DNA of 64,000 nucleotides from positions 558,001 through 622,000 of the forward strand of contig NZ_RQWN01000003.1 in the NCBI RefSeq assembly GCF_003977755.1, written 5' to 3'. This document shows, one piece after another, positions 17,381 through 26,004 of this stretch. The stretch comes from Haloterrigena salifodinae. Its GTDB lineage: Archaea; Halobacteriota; Halobacteria; Halobacteriales; Natrialbaceae. Positions within the stretch are counted from its first letter, which is position 1. Every line of letters starts with the position of its first letter. The translations under genes and the position numbers were made by a program. The notes under the pieces are model-generated. The model was not told where the DNA came from and searched no databases. It was given only the letters and a program-made list of their open reading frames with translations.

Positions 17381-17691
17381 ACCACGTAAATCTCTACCAC
17401 GCTACGCGTTAAATCCGTCGGAAACCGCTTCGTTACCCGGTCCAACGAGCTGTATTTCGACGATCGTCGATTGCTGCTGAACTCGTTCCGTTACGCCCAC
17501 GCGAATCACACGAACCGGCACATCCTGCGCATTTACCGGGTTCGAATCCGACGTTCGTCGACCGGCGGCCTCGAGCCATTCTCGGTGTCACCCTTCGAGC
17601 GCCCTGTCTCGAGACCGACGAGCACGGAAACGAACGCTACCGCCGAGGGGGAACCGAATCAACCATTGCCGATGCCCGCTGTCGGTCGGGT
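17381..17691. other. Non-coding gap between mdh and TIGR00725 gene
   Basis: 311 bases holding the divergent promoters. The stretch next to mdh (17381-17412) is relatively AT-rich. A tRNA-like T-arm word (GGTTCGAATCC, about 17539-17550) occurs, but no D-arm, anticodon arm or acceptor stem can be built around it. I see no convincing gene here. Confidence 0.5.
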
Positions 17692-18156
17692 ATGCGCGTC
17701 AGCGTCATCGGCGGCGGTGCGATCACCGACGAACAGGCGGCCCGCGCGGAAGCCGTCGGGCGGGAACTCGGGTCCCGCGGCCACACGGTCGTCTGCGGCG
17801 GCCGTGGCGGGACGATGGAAGCCGTCTGTCACGGCGCGAAAGCTGAGGGCGCCACGACGATCGGAATCCTCCCGAGCGACCGCACCACACAGGCCAACGA
17901 CTACGTCGACGTCCCGATCGCGACGGGGCTCGGCCACGCTCGGAACGCGCTCGTCCCCATGAACGGCGACGCGGTGATCGCGCTCACCGGCGGCGTCGGG
18001 ACCCTCTCGGAGATCGGCTTTGCGGGCATCTACAACCGACCCGTCGTCGGCCTCGAGACCCACGACGTCTCCGAGATCGACGTCGAACTCGAGACCGTCG
18101 AAACCCCCGAAGCGGCCGTCGACGCGGTCGAGGCGGCACTCGAGGACCGTGCCTGA
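17692..18156 (+). CDS. TIGR00725-family (SLOG/LOG-like) nucleotide-binding protein
   Basis: 154 residues. The Rossmann-like fold opens with VSVIGGG and contains the SLOG signature GGRGGTMEAVCHGA (PGGxGTxxE-type loop) and ALTGGVGTLSEIGF. Family members bind nucleotides or their derivatives; LOG relatives are phosphoribohydrolases, but this subgroup has no proven reaction. The protein is cytosolic, with no membrane segments. It is followed 52 bases later by the Sjogren-autoantigen-like gene, possibly as one transcript. Confidence 0.85.
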   Translation: MRVSVIGGGAITDEQAARAEAVGRELGSRGHTVVCGGRGGTMEAVCHGAKAEGATTIGILPSDRTTQANDYVDVPIATGLGHARNALVPMNGDAVIALTGGVGTLSEIGFAGIYNRPVVGLETHDVSEIDVELETVETPEAAVDAVEAALEDRA

Positions 18157-18208
18157 GCCGGGGACAGCCTTCGCAGCTTTTTCGACGTTCCATCGTCTCT
18201 AGACGACC

Positions 18209-19003
18209 ATGAGCGACTTCGACAAGGAAGCCGAACGCGAGAAACTCCGGGAGAAGTACGAGCGCGATCAGGAGGAGCGACAGGCCACCCAGCGCATGAG
18301 CGATCTGCTGCTCAAGGGCGCGACGATGACCAACGCCCACTGCGGCACCTGCGGCGACCCCTTGTTCCAGATGGACGGCACCACCTTCTGCCCGAGCTGT
18401 CACGGCAACCCCGACGCCGTCGAGGGGACGCAACTCGAGGCCCAATCAGCCGAGGACGCCGCCGCCGAGGAAGCCGACGGGACGGCCGCTGATCGCGAGC
18501 CGAGCCGTCAGGACTCGAGTCCGGCGGCAGGCGGCTCGGAAACAGTCGATACCCCCGAAACCGACGCCCCGGCCGCGCGTCAGAACCGACGGGGCGGCCA
18601 GCAGACGGGGCGTGCCGACGCGAGCGGGACCGCCGACTCGAGTCCGGCGACCGACGAGAACGCGGCGGCCGAACCGGGGGCCGCGAACGAGGAGCAACCG
18701 ACCGCCGCTGCCGCGGGCGATCGGCAGCCGTCGACCACCCGCTCGGCGTCGACGCGCTCGACCGACGCCGATCGCGAGCGCTCCGCCCGATCACCCGCCG
18801 ACGACCGGCGATCGATCGACGGCGCCGGTACCGGCGGGGCCGCTCGGTCCGCCGACGGCGACCTCGAGGCCGCCCGCGACTCGCTCGTCGCGGCCCTCGA
18901 GAAGTTCGCCGGGAACGCTGCGGCGACGGACGATCCTCGTTACGCGAAGGAATGTCTCGAGGCCGCCCGCGAGGCCGCCGAGACCCTCGAGACGCTGCGC
19001 TGA
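18209..19003 (+). CDS. Sjogren's syndrome/scleroderma autoantigen 1 family protein with acidic tail
   Basis: 264 residues. The N-terminal 65 residues match the family: a charged helix, LLLKGATMTNAHC, and a zinc ribbon with C45, C48, C61 and C64. The following ~150 residues are low-complexity (Asp, Ala, Thr, Ser, Gly, Gln), and the last ~45 form a helix-rich domain (LEAARDSLVAALEKF). This zinc-ribbon family is widespread in archaea; its molecular role is not established. The length of the disordered middle part varies among haloarchaea. Confidence 0.85.
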   Translation: MSDFDKEAEREKLREKYERDQEERQATQRMSDLLLKGATMTNAHCGTCGDPLFQMDGTTFCPSCHGNPDAVEGTQLEAQSAEDAAAEEADGTAADREPSRQDSSPAAGGSETVDTPETDAPAARQNRRGGQQTGRADASGTADSSPATDENAAAEPGAANEEQPTAAAAGDRQPSTTRSASTRSTDADRERSARSPADDRRSIDGAGTGGAARSADGDLEAARDSLVAALEKFAGNAAATDDPRYAKECLEAAREAAETLETLR

Positions 19004-19253
19004 CCGCCGCTCTTCCCGCGGCGCGTTGCTCCGGACAGCGTCTCCACCGGCGCCGTCGGCCGTCGAGTCGCTCGATACCGTTTTCCGTCGTTCTGATCGC
19101 TCGAGTCAGTGCGCCGTAGTCGAACAGAAGGTGAGTCGCGGTCGCGAGCGCTTCCCCTTATAGCTGTTTCGGGGAACGTGTTCTCGGGACTTCCCGCCCG
19201 GTAAGAACGGGCTCGCCCCGTTATACGACGGCGCTTCATAGGAGCAACTGTCT

Positions 19254-20399
19254 ATGAACGATCGTATCGGCGCACCCGGGTCCGGACTCTCGCGACGCGA
19301 ACTGATGATCGCCACCGGCGGCGCGGCAGCCCTCGCCGGCTGTATGAGCCGCGGTCAGGGGGCAGATCCCGAGCCGTCGGACTCGAGCGGCGACGAGGAG
19401 GACGCGCCGTCCGACCTCCCGCAGACGAGCGCGCCCGAAGTCGTCCAGGTCGACGAGCAGGGCGGGAGCGTGACGCTGCGTTCGGTGACGGCCCGCCACC
19501 CCGTCCACCCGATGGATTCGATGGGGGGACCGATCGAGCTCCCGCAGGTCTGGGCGTTCCAGGCCGACGACGGCGAGCCGAGCGTTCCCGGGCCGATCCT
19601 TCGGACGACGGAGGGGAACGATATGGAAGTCACGCTGGACAACACGGACGCCGGCCACCCCCACACCCTGCACTTCCACGGCGTGAGGAAGTCCTGGAAG
19701 AACGACGGCGTTCCCACGACGACCGGGGTGACGGTCTATCCCGGCGAGAAACACACCTACACGATTCCGGCGAACGTCCCCGGGACGCACTTCTACCACT
19801 GTCACTACCAGACCCACCGGCACATCGATATGGGGATGTACGGCATCTTCCGCGTCGATCCGAAGGGATACGAACCCGCCGACAAGGAGTACTTCTTCAC
19901 CCTCAAGGACTGGGATTCGCGGGTCAATCGACAGATGACCGGCGAAAACGTCGACTACAGTCCGCGCCAGCGAAATCCCGACGTGTTCACGATCAACGGA
20001 AAGAGCCTCCCGCGGACGCTCCATCCGGAGGAGGGGTCGCCCATCATCGTCGACCACGGCGACACCGTCCGCCTTCACATGGTCAACGCGGGCTACATGT
20101 CTCACCCGATGCACACGCACAACCACCGGTACCGCCTCGTCGAGAAGGACGGCGGCCAGATTCCCGAAGCCGCTCAGTACGAACAGGACATCACTAACGT
20201 CGCGCCAGCCGAACGCCACACCATCGAGTTCGAGGCCGACGCCGATCCCGGCATCTACCTCATGCACTGCCACAAGGTCAACCACGCCATGAACGGGACC
20301 TCCTACCCCGGCGGGATGGTCAACGGCATCGTCTACCGCGACGCGATGGACACCGACGTCTTCGCGGATCTCATGGAGTACGCCGGCTACGAGGGGTGA
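19254..20399 (+). CDS. Multicopper oxidase, Tat lipoprotein
   Basis: 381 residues. The N-terminus is a Tat/lipobox signal (SRRELMIATGG, then LAGC with C30), so the protein is exported folded and lipid-anchored. The first cupredoxin domain has HPHTLHFHG and HFYHCHYQTHRHIDMGM. The second has HPMHTHNHRY and YLMHCHKVNH. These supply type 1 and type 2/3 copper ligands as in laccase-like two-domain oxidases; a copper nitrite reductase-like role is less likely because HCHxxxH appears twice. The substrate may be phenolic compounds or metal ions. It is monocistronic, with a 250-base upstream region. Confidence 0.9.
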   Translation: MNDRIGAPGSGLSRRELMIATGGAAALAGCMSRGQGADPEPSDSSGDEEDAPSDLPQTSAPEVVQVDEQGGSVTLRSVTARHPVHPMDSMGGPIELPQVWAFQADDGEPSVPGPILRTTEGNDMEVTLDNTDAGHPHTLHFHGVRKSWKNDGVPTTTGVTVYPGEKHTYTIPANVPGTHFYHCHYQTHRHIDMGMYGIFRVDPKGYEPADKEYFFTLKDWDSRVNRQMTGENVDYSPRQRNPDVFTINGKSLPRTLHPEEGSPIIVDHGDTVRLHMVNAGYMSHPMHTHNHRYRLVEKDGGQIPEAAQYEQDITNVAPAERHTIEFEADADPGIYLMHCHKVNHAMNGTSYPGGMVNGIVYRDAMDTDVFADLMEYAGYEG

Positions 20400-20619
20400 T
20401 CCACCCGAGAGGGTGAGACGTGACGTCCCCGCTCCGGTGACAGTCGTGACAGCATCGATATCCACGGTTTCTCCGCCGATACCGACGAAAGACGGCGATA
20501 ATCGGATTTTCGAACCGTCGTGTCTCCTCGAGTGACTGCGAGTTTATACTTCGCTCGAGTAAATAGATATAAATACGCCAAAGCTATAGAATACCTAGAA
20601 TAACGAGGCCGATACGGAC

Positions 20620-21477
20620 ATGGCACTGGCAAATATGCTCCTCCTGACCAGCCTCGCCGTCCTGGCTGGACTGACGATGACGTGTTGTCTCTGTCTCGAG
20701 CGGCGGCAGGTCCGCCGAACCATCGACGAATACGATCGCCGACTCCGGTCGGTCGCCCCGTATCTCGGCGTCGCGGCGCTGTTCTTCCTGGCGAAGCGGG
20801 GGACTCACGAACAGAGCGTGAAGCTCTCGAAAGCGATCGACTGGGACATTACCGCCGAAATCTACGCCGTCGAAGGCGAGTTCGTCGCACACCTCCAGGA
20901 TATCGTTCCCCAACAGGCCACGCTCGAGTTCTTCTCGGTCATGTACATGTTCGGCTTCCCGTTTCTCCTGGTGACCGCGCCGATCCTCTACTTCGCGCTG
21001 TCCTCCCAGCGCCACCTCAAGGAGTTGCTCATCGCGTACGTGTTCAACTACGTGATCGGCGCGATCTGTTACACGCTGTTCATCGCGTACGGCCCGCGCA
21101 ATCACCTGTCGACCGTCAACGGGCTCATGTACAGCTTCTATCCGCAGACTCAGGACATGACGGCGGCAGTCTCGGCGAACACGGACGTGTTCCCGTCGCT
21201 GCACACGTCGCTGGCGGTCGTCGTCTTGCTGTTTGCCTGGCGGTCGCGCCGGGAGTACCCCCGCTGGCTCCCTATCGCATCGTTCGTGGCTGCCAGCGTC
21301 GTCTTCTCGACGATGTACCTGGGGATCCACTGGTTGCTCGACGTGGTGGCCGGCATCGTCCTCGGCGTCGGGAGCGTCTACGCGGCCGAACGGATCGTCG
21401 CCCGCGCGGAGGGCGACGATCGCGTCACCGTTCCCGGCGAGCGCGACGAGGGAATCGCGTCCGACGCGAGCGACTGA
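20620..21477 (+). CDS. PAP2-family membrane phosphatase/phosphotransferase
   Basis: 285 residues with about six to seven membrane segments. The PAP2 signature is present: GPRNHLS (motif 1 region), FPSLHTS (motif 2) and STMYLGIHWLLDVVAG (motif 3), providing the catalytic His residues. The arrangement resembles AUR1/inositol-phosphoceramide-synthase-like archaeal members more than soluble acid phosphatases. It probably acts on isoprenoid phosphates or a phospholipid head group at the membrane. It is preceded by an AT-rich promoter (20540-20619) and ends 42 bases from hef (convergent). Confidence 0.85.
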   Translation: MALANMLLLTSLAVLAGLTMTCCLCLERRQVRRTIDEYDRRLRSVAPYLGVAALFFLAKRGTHEQSVKLSKAIDWDITAEIYAVEGEFVAHLQDIVPQQATLEFFSVMYMFGFPFLLVTAPILYFALSSQRHLKELLIAYVFNYVIGAICYTLFIAYGPRNHLSTVNGLMYSFYPQTQDMTAAVSANTDVFPSLHTSLAVVVLLFAWRSRREYPRWLPIASFVAASVVFSTMYLGIHWLLDVVAGIVLGVGSVYAAERIVARAEGDDRVTVPGERDEGIASDASD

Positions 21478-21518
21478 GTCGAGGCCGACGCGAGCGATTT
21501 CCCCCGACAGTCAACTGA

Positions 21519-23981
21519 CTACCCCGTGTACTCGCTTCCGATCACTTCCCGGATCCGCTCGGCGGTCACCGCCCCGACGCCGTCGGCTTCCTGTAACTCG
21601 TCTTCCGTCGCGATCATCACCGCCTCGACGGTGCCGAACTCCTCGAGCAGCGATCGCGCCGTCACGGGCCCGATCTCGGCGATCGAGGAGACGACGTACT
21701 CCTGCTGTTCGGCGAGCGTCTTGGACTGCTTCTCGCCGTGGACCGACACCTCCCGGTCGGCGGTCTCCTGCTCGCGGCCGGCGATCACCGCCAGCAGTTC
21801 GGTCGTCTCCTGTTCGCCCTCCGTCCGGAGGACGCTCGCGCCAAAGTCGACGGCCAGACTCGAGAGCGCTCCCCGAACCGCGTTCGGGTGGACGTCCCGC
21901 TGTTCGTAGAGGCCGTCGCCCTCGACGATCACGATCGGTCGGGAGTAGTGGCGGGCCATCGCGCCGACCTGCTCGAAGACCGACCGGTCGCCGCCAACCA
22001 GCGAGTCGACGAAGTCCGCGACGGACTTGCGCTCGACAACCACCCGGTCCGAACAGACGTAGTCGCCGACGTCGAGCGTCTCGAGGCGGACCTCGATCTC
22101 CTCGCGTCTCGAGAGGTCTCGCGCGATGTTGGCGTCCATCTCGCGCTGGTCCGCGACGACTTCGATGGCGTCGCCCTCAGCGTGGGGTTCGTGGGTTTCG
22201 ACCGCCTCTTCCGCAGCGCCGTCGCTCCCATCGTCTCCGTCGGCGTCGTCTTCGGCTCCGTCGCCGCCTGCGAACTCCCGGAGACCGGGCTGTGACGAAA
22301 CCCCCCCGCTTCCACTGGAAGAATCGCCGACGGCGCCGGGGTTTTCGCTGTGACCGTCCACTTTCACTTCGCTTTCCGGAGCGTCGTCGTCGAAATCCGT
22401 CAGCGCCTGCTGGGAGTCGTCTAACTCTTCCTCTAAGTCGTCGGCGGCCCCTTTCAGGTCGCGCAGTTCCGACTCCATCTCCTTCTCGCGGCGCCGCGAG
22501 ATCCAGAAGTAGGCCTCGTCGCGGGTGTCCTCGGCCATCAGGACGACGACCCGGCCCTCGGACTGTCGGCCGGTCCGGCCCTTGCGCTGGATCGAGCGGA
22601 TCGCCGTCGGAACGGGCTCGTAGAACAGCACGAGGTCGACCTCCGGGACGTCGAGCCCCTCCTCGGCGACCGAGGTGGAGACGAGCACCTCGAACTCGCC
22701 GCCGCGGAACTGATCGAGCACTTCCTGCTGCTCTTTCTGGGTCATCCCGTCGCTCCCCTCGCGGTCGCCCTGGCCAACGAACCGCTTGGCGTCGAAGCTC
22801 TCGGAGAGGAAGTCCGTCAACGCTTCCGCGGTGTCCCGGGACTCAGTGAAGACGATGACGCGCTCGCCGCCCTCGAGGCCGAGCGTCTCGGCGAGCAGCA
22901 TTCTGGTCTTGCGATACTTGGGATGGAGCTGGTCGAAGCTCTCGGCTTTGCGCATCGCCTCCCGCACTCGCGGATCGGAGACCAGCCGCTGGCTCGCCTT
23001 CGAGGCGCCCGACGAGCGGGCCTGGTTGCGCTGGCGGTCGAAGTACCGGCAGACGGCTTCGACGCTCTGGGTTTCGACCAGCGTCACGGCCTGCCGGAGC
23101 TTCATGATTTCCGCGTGGATGGACATCCCCTCGAACCCCTCCGACTGATCGTTGTTGATCAGTTTCTGGAGTTCGGCGCGCATCCGGTTCAGGTCCTTCT
23201 GGGACTGGTCGGGCTGGGTCGAGGACGCCACGCCGAGTTCCTTGAGTTTCTCGAGCCGTTCCTTGATGACTTCGTTGAGCCCGTCCCGAATCTCGATGAC
23301 CTCCTCGGGGAGGTCGATGCGCTCCCATTCGACGTCGGTGTCGTGGGTGAACTCATCGACGTCGGCGTCCTCCTCGGTCATCACCTCGACCTCTCGGAGA
23401 CCGAGGTTCTCACAGACCTCGAGGATGGCCTCCTCGTCGCCGCCGGGCGAGGCCGACATGCCGGTCACCAGCGGATCCGTCGCGTCGGCGTGATAGCGCT
23501 CGGCGATGTAGTTGTAGGCGTAGTCGCCGGTCGCGCGGTGGCACTCGTCGAAGGTGATGTGGGTCACGTCGGAAAGCGAGATCCGACTGCCGACGAGGTC
23601 GTTCTCGATCACCTGCGGTGTCGCCATCACGACCGTCGCTTCCTCCCACATCGCGGCACGATCGTCGGGGCTGACGTCGCCCGTAAATACGACGATCTCC
23701 TCGTCGGGGATCTGCAGCGCCTCGCGGTAGAAATCGGCGTGCTGCTGGACGAGGGGTTTCGTCGGCGCGAGCATCAGCGACTTCCCACCGACCTCCTCAA
23801 GGCGGCGGGCCGTGACGAGCAGACTCACCGTCGTCTTCCCCAGCCCCGTGGGGAGACAGACGAGCGTATGGTGGTTCGCGGCCGTCCCCGCGAGCTTTAG
23901 CTGGTAGAGTCGTCGTTCTAGAAAGTCGGGCTCGAGAAGCGGATGCTCGATCGAGGGCGGTTCCTCGTCCTGTGCTGCCAT
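21519..23981 (-). CDS. hef: Hef helicase-nuclease (XPF/FANCM family)
   Basis: 820 residues. The N-terminal SF2 helicase has Walker A PTGLGKT at 44-50, FDECH (motif II) and QRKGRTGRQ (motif VI). A low-complexity acidic linker (about 520-600) leads to the XPF-type nuclease with ERKSVADF, then tandem helix-hairpin-helix motifs near the C-terminus (EFGTVEAVM, EADGVGAVTAERIREVI). Hef processes stalled or branched replication forks and is important in haloarchaea, which lack some resolvase options. The gene is intact. A frameshifted copy of its first ~57 codons plus upstream DNA occurs 1.4 kb away at 25193-25425. Confidence 0.96.
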   Translation of the reverse strand: MAAQDEEPPSIEHPLLEPDFLERRLYQLKLAGTAANHHTLVCLPTGLGKTTVSLLVTARRLEEVGGKSLMLAPTKPLVQQHADFYREALQIPDEEIVVFTGDVSPDDRAAMWEEATVVMATPQVIENDLVGSRISLSDVTHITFDECHRATGDYAYNYIAERYHADATDPLVTGMSASPGGDEEAILEVCENLGLREVEVMTEEDADVDEFTHDTDVEWERIDLPEEVIEIRDGLNEVIKERLEKLKELGVASSTQPDQSQKDLNRMRAELQKLINNDQSEGFEGMSIHAEIMKLRQAVTLVETQSVEAVCRYFDRQRNQARSSGASKASQRLVSDPRVREAMRKAESFDQLHPKYRKTRMLLAETLGLEGGERVIVFTESRDTAEALTDFLSESFDAKRFVGQGDREGSDGMTQKEQQEVLDQFRGGEFEVLVSTSVAEEGLDVPEVDLVLFYEPVPTAIRSIQRKGRTGRQSEGRVVVLMAEDTRDEAYFWISRRREKEMESELRDLKGAADDLEEELDDSQQALTDFDDDAPESEVKVDGHSENPGAVGDSSSGSGGVSSQPGLREFAGGDGAEDDADGDDGSDGAAEEAVETHEPHAEGDAIEVVADQREMDANIARDLSRREEIEVRLETLDVGDYVCSDRVVVERKSVADFVDSLVGGDRSVFEQVGAMARHYSRPIVIVEGDGLYEQRDVHPNAVRGALSSLAVDFGASVLRTEGEQETTELLAVIAGREQETADREVSVHGEKQSKTLAEQQEYVVSSIAEIGPVTARSLLEEFGTVEAVMIATEDELQEADGVGAVTAERIREVIGSEYTG

Positions 23982-24130
23982 TGCCGACGATTCGACGCGG
24001 CCGCGGTTAAGCGTTGAGAAAGCGTGGTGAAAGTGAACGTAGCCGTTCCCGACGGACTCGCGTCACGTCCGATACTAGTTAGTAATCCGTCACCATTGCT
24101 CTTTTGAAAACCCGTCTCGATATATCGATT

Positions 24131-25102
24131 ATGCCCTCCACAGTACGCAGATTACAACTACGGATGGTCGCTTCGTTCGTCGGCCTGCTGCTCGTCGCGA
24201 GTGCGCTCTTCGTCGGCGTGTGGGCGATGTTTTACGGCGTCTTCTTCCTAATCGGGAGTACGCATCCCGCTTTGATCGCCGCCGGTATCACGGCCGTAAT
24301 TGTAGTCGCGATCGGCTATCTCGAGTACGGACACCTCGAGACGATCGAACGACTCTCCGACGCGCGTCCGGTCGATCGCGAGACGGCCCCGGAGTTGTAT
24401 CAGACGGCGACTCGCGTCGCTGCCCAACTGGACGTGCCACCGCCGACGATCGCCGTCTCGGAGCGCGACGCGCCCGAGGCATTGGTCGTCGGCTTCCGGC
24501 CGACGAACGTCCGTCTGGTACTTTCACGCGGGACGATCGAGACGCTCGAGCGGCCGGACGAACTCGAAGCGGTGATCGCCCACGAACTGGCACACGTCAA
24601 AAACCGAGACGCGATGGTGATGACGGTCGTTTCCCTCCCGGTCGTTCTCGCGGCCGGACTCCGATCACGACTCGCACGGATCGACCACCCTGGAATCGTC
24701 ATAGCCGTGTTCCTCGTCTTTTTAGCGAACGCCGTGTGGGTCGTCGGACGATTCCTCACGGCTCACCTCTCCAGAGCCAGGGAACGCGCCGCGGACCGGG
24801 CCGCCGCGGAGGTGATCGGCTCTCCCACCACCCTCGCCAGCGCGCTCTCCCGTTTGGACCGGGAAATTTCCGAGACGCCCGAGCACGACCTCCGGGACGC
24901 GTCGGCCGTCTCTTCGCTCTCGATCCTGCCGCTGGAACCGGCGGACCCCGAAACGGTTATGCTCGGTCCCGAAGGCGATACCGAGCCGTCGTACTGGTGG
25001 TTCCGAAAGCGGCTCCACCGGCTCGAGCGACGGTTCTTCGGCACGCACCCGCCGACGACTGACCGACTCGAGGCGCTCTCGAGGCTCGAACGGGAATCGT
25101 AA
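24131..25102 (+). CDS. M48-family membrane metalloprotease (HtpX-like)
   Basis: 323 residues from ATG 24131; a TTG at 24104 in the same frame is less likely. Two N-terminal membrane helices (about 12-65) precede the zinc motif HELAH at 151-155, followed by NRDAM, another hydrophobic pair (about 165-205) and ERAADRAA with the third ligand Glu. Such proteases clear damaged membrane proteins. The gene sits between intact hef and the hef remnant, so it may have arrived with that recombination. A TATA-like AT-rich stretch lies at about 24075-24110. Confidence 0.9.
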   Translation: MPSTVRRLQLRMVASFVGLLLVASALFVGVWAMFYGVFFLIGSTHPALIAAGITAVIVVAIGYLEYGHLETIERLSDARPVDRETAPELYQTATRVAAQLDVPPPTIAVSERDAPEALVVGFRPTNVRLVLSRGTIETLERPDELEAVIAHELAHVKNRDAMVMTVVSLPVVLAAGLRSRLARIDHPGIVIAVFLVFLANAVWVVGRFLTAHLSRARERAADRAAAEVIGSPTTLASALSRLDREISETPEHDLRDASAVSSLSILPLEPADPETVMLGPEGDTEPSYWWFRKRLHRLERRFFGTHPPTTDRLEALSRLERES

Positions 25103-25192
25103 CTCGGTCACCAGTCGAGAATTCGCGGTCGGCCCGCTCAACGACACGGAAGGACCATCGTCTCAGACGTTGTCGAACCCCATCGACCGATA

Positions 25193-25425
25193 GGCGGTGA
25201 CGAGCAGGCTCACTGTGGTTTTCCCCAGTCCGGTCGGGAGACAGACGAGGTGTGATGATTCGCGGCCGTTCCCGCGAGTTTCAACTGGTAGAGTCGCCGT
25301 TCTAGAAAGTCGGGCTCGAGAAGCGGATGCTCGATCGAGGGCGGTTCCTTGTCCTGTGCTGCCATTGCCGGCGATTCGACGCGGCCGCGGTTAAGCGTTG
25401 AGAAAGGGCGGTGAAAGTAAACGCG
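25193..25425 (-). pseudogene. Remnant: second, frameshifted copy of the hef upstream region and first ~57 codons
   Basis: The 233 bases align with 23809-24041 (promoter side and start of intact hef) in the same orientation at roughly 88-90% identity by eye. The start codon corresponds to 25363-25365. The reading matches Hef through AGTAANHHT, then a one-base deletion shifts the frame just before the Walker A codons, and homology stops at about 25193. Many differences in the coding part are synonymous, so the copy comes from a diverged functional hef, not a recent local duplication. It is not expected to make a useful protein. Confidence 0.9.
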
Positions 25426-25515
25426 GTGTTTGAACCTGCTTCCTCCCGCCGCGCCACGGCTATTTGCAGCCCAGACATGTAGATTTAAATATACCACGTG
25501 CGGATCCCCAATGAG

Positions 25516-26004
25516 ATGGACGAGCCCTCGAGTCGGTCCCCTGCCGAATCGGCGACGAACCGAGTACATCCTCGCATACGGATCGTCTGGGCGATCAAGT
25601 GGCTGCTCGTTGGCGTCGCCGCAGCGGTCGTCGCGACGATCGTCCTCTCGTCGGATTCGAGCCTCGAGCGGCCCCTCCTCGCTGTCGCGGCGGCGAGTCC
25701 CGTCGTCGGAATCTTGCTGGCGGTCGTCCGCTACCGTCGGTTCCGGTACGCGGTCACCGACGACGGCATCTACGTGCGCCGCGGGCTGTTCACCGTCAAC
25801 GAGACGGTCGTTCCCGCCGCGAGCATCCAGCAGGTCGACGTCGACGAACCGCTTCTCGCGCGGCCGTTCGGCCTCGTCTCCGTTCGGCTCTTCACTGCGG
25901 GGACGTTCGGCGGGCGAGTTGCGATTCCAGGACTCGACGCGGCGACGGCGACCGACCTCGCGGACCGACTCGACCGCCTCGCCAGAGGTGAGTCCGGCGT
26001 ATGA
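25516..26004 (+). CDS. PH-domain (bPH2, YdbS-like) membrane protein
   Basis: 162 residues from ATG 25516; a GTG at 25498 in frame would add six. Two membrane helices (about 25-70) are followed by a bacterial PH domain: YAVTDDGIYVRRGLFTVNETVVPAASIQQVDVDEP, broken here only by family variation. It overlaps the next gene by four bases (ATGA). YdbS/YdbT-type pairs are thought to work together in the membrane, and in Bacillus they affect resistance to other strains' bacteriocins. The role in archaea is unknown. The promoter region contains ATTTAAATATACC at about 25482-25495. Confidence 0.85.
   Translation: MDEPSSRSPAESATNRVHPRIRIVWAIKWLLVGVAAAVVATIVLSSDSSLERPLLAVAAASPVVGILLAVVRYRRFRYAVTDDGIYVRRGLFTVNETVVPAASIQQVDVDEPLLARPFGLVSVRLFTAGTFGGRVAIPGLDAATATDLADRLDRLARGESGV

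Noticed and set aside
17535-17555. tRNA-like T-arm GGTTCGAATCC
   Set aside because: No D-arm, anticodon arm or acceptor stem pairs around it, and the T-stem itself has mismatches.
21233-22849. 538-codon rightward frame over the PAP2 end and hef
   Set aside because: Arg/Ser/Pro-rich translation typical of an off-frame reading of GC-rich DNA.
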